Shown here: piece by piece, positions 62,748-64,000 of the stretch
How the letters are laid out: each line of letters begins with the position of its first letter
Numbering within the stretch: position 1 is the stretch's first letter
Source of the DNA: Tyto alba
Taxonomy: Eukaryota; Chordata; Aves; Strigiformes; Tytonidae
Assembly: GCF_018691265.1 (NCBI RefSeq)
Contig: NW_024881282.1
Span: forward strand, 55,348,227-55,412,226
Reading direction: 5' to 3'
DNA: 64,000 bases
Notes under the pieces: model-generated
Database searches by the model: none
Seen by the model: only the letters and a program-made list of their open reading frames with translations
Told to the model about the DNA's origin: nothing
Program-made: the position numbers and the translations under genes

Positions 62748-62936
62748 TGTATGTTCTTTTTTTTCTTCCCCTAACGAGTCTGCCTTTTGCTCGTGCCCAT
62801 AAAGGGTGATTTTTTCCCCATCCCAGTCCTATCTCAAGCCCCAAGCCTGGCTCTCTGTCCCTTCTTATTGCCGGAAGAGAAGGGAGAGTGAGTGGCTGCG
62901 TAGTAGTTGGCTGCCGACCAGGCTCACACCATGACA

Positions 62937-63221
62937 CTGACTCACCATGGGCCACAGGGGATTCTCAGCTTTGGCACCTGAAACACCTCCTCCCTCTCCT
63001 TCTTCACTGACCTTCTTGTCTGCAGAGTTCTTTCTCTCACATATTCTCACTTCTCTCTTTGGAAGAGGTTTTTTTTTTCACCTTCTTAAATACATAATCC
63101 CAGAGGTGTTACCACCATCACTGATGGTCTTGGCCCATCTTGGATACAGCTGGCATCGGGTCTATCAAGAAGCTCCTAGAAGTTTCTCACAGAAGCCACC
63201 TCTGTAGAATTCCTGATACCA
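62937..63221 (-). mobile_element. Avian ERV LTR, minus orientation, second part
   Basis: Continuation of the element at 61440-61862 after the nested insertion. It opens with CTGACTCACCATGG, which joins naturally to the first part, then CTCCTTCTTCACTGACC and TCTCACATATTCTCAC. Read on the minus strand it begins TGGTATCAGGAATTC at 63221 and has TATTTAAG within 63081-63095. The minus-strand TG terminus is plausible but unconfirmed, since no duplication of the target was recognised. Confidence 0.75.
63081..63095 (-). promoter_or_regulatory. TATA-like box of the older LTR
   Basis: On the minus strand this reads ATGTATTTAAGAAGG, identical over 15 bases to the core promoter of the nested LTR at 62017-62031. 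Confidence 0.5.
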
Positions 63222-64000
63222 AAATCAGTAAGAAGTGGTGTAGTTTGCACGTACAAGAACAGCTGTTATGAAGATAAAAGAGCAAACAATTATAAAATAT
63301 CTCTCTTTATATAAATAAATACTAAAATACATAATAGACTACATAAAATTATATACATACATTATAAAAATTTAATATGAGCTATATGAGTTTAAAATGT
63401 ATTCATACATAATTATATAAAAATATGTTGTATATGCAGTCAATATTATTAAATATTAAATAACAAGAATTATGTGTTCTAATTCCCTTCCTATAGATAA
63501 TACTCAAAAAAGGTGATGTTATGTGTCTCCCTGTGGTCCATAAGTAACATGATATAAACAGTTGTGTACCAGAGATTTTGGAAAAGCATCTACCCTGCCC
63601 ATCAACATGGCAGTGAAGGAGATATGACAGAAGCCTGTAGGAATCTTTGGGGTTCAGGCATATTTTGTGCCACATCATTGCAAGCCAGAGAGCATTCTGG
63701 GTTGGTGGTGCTGCACAAGGTCAGGCTGGTACTGTGTCGCTCAGTTTCACAGACAAAATAGCATTGGTCGAATGTTTTGGGAAGAAAGGCACTGTTAAAC
63801 ACACTCATGTTTAGGGACTAGCTCTTTCTAAAAGATGAGAGGCCTCAACATTATGCAGCCACACTGAAACCATTCTAAACTCAACTACGATAAAGATAAA
63901 ATCATATATTTGCTAAGATGAAATAAGTTAAAGAACAAACAAAGCATCTAAACACATAGCTGCCCCAAAACGAAACCAAAAAAAAAAAAAACAAACCTGT
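63222..64000. other. AT-rich noncoding stretch
   Basis: Very AT-rich between 63260 and 63480. No recognised gene or repeat. The window ends in an A-rich stretch. Confidence 0.5.

Larger units (their letters stand above)
61863..62936 (+). mobile_element. Nested solo LTR of an avian endogenous retrovirus, plus orientation
   Basis: A 1,074-bp element beginning TGTCCTGGGTTTAAG and ending GGCTCACACCATGACA (TG...CA), set inside the older LTR. Its termini resemble those of the LTR at 41036-41631 (TG..CTGG start and ..ACACCAYRACA end), so the two families are related. It has a TATA-like TATTTAA at 62020-62026 and AATAAA at 62742-62747 followed by T-rich sequence. It also has repeated GGAG/CGTGGGAGGG-like units between, and a canonical G-quadruplex motif at 62653-62675. 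No internal retroviral sequence accompanies it. Removing it would restore continuity of the host LTR, which is what shows it is an insertion. Confidence 0.88.

Overview
The window looks like nuclear DNA from a bird. The sequence is AT-rich, has no bacterial-style gene packing, and no reading frame longer than chance that resembles a known protein. Its recognisable content is avian retroelement debris. There are CR1 LINE pieces ending in the typical avian CR1 3' block (46.3-46.6 kb, 53.1-53.6 kb), a much older amniote-type CR1 (14.0-15.3 kb), an internal CR1 reverse-transcriptase fragment (1.0-1.5 kb), and endogenous-retrovirus LTRs of families common in birds (41.0-41.6 kb and 61.4-63.2 kb). 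Species is not determinable by reading alone.

Layout. 0-14 kb: noncoding AT-rich sequence with a dead CR1 fragment, a 35-bp tandem duplication carrying two AP-1-like sites, and a CTCF-like motif. 14.0-15.35 kb: ancient CR1 from within ORF2 to the 3' end. 15.3-30 kb: gene-poor, with a possible noncoding exon at 20.1 kb and two possible minus-strand coding exons at 26.7-27.5 kb. 29.95-30.96 kb: an abrupt GC-rich island of unknown identity with a TG microsatellite. 31-41 kb: AT-rich, with short tandem duplications and a second CTCF-like motif. 41.04-41.63 kb: a solo LTR with exact 5-bp target duplications. 42-44.3 kb: a mixed GC-richer stretch, a minus-strand CTCF-like motif and a long pyrimidine tract. 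44-61 kb: two CR1 3' ends, microsatellites, a compound GAT/AAT/ATC array, and two weak minus-strand exon candidates. 61.44-63.22 kb: a minus-strand LTR split by a later plus-strand LTR of about 1.07 kb.

No complete gene, rRNA, tRNA, CRISPR array or operon was found. I read the window as a gene desert or the interior of a very large intron. I found no convincing undescribed biological system. The best items for follow-up are the nested LTR pair with its G-quadruplex motif and shared core promoter, the unclassified GC-rich island at 30 kb, the set of exon-like segments on the minus strand, and the oriented CTCF-like sites.
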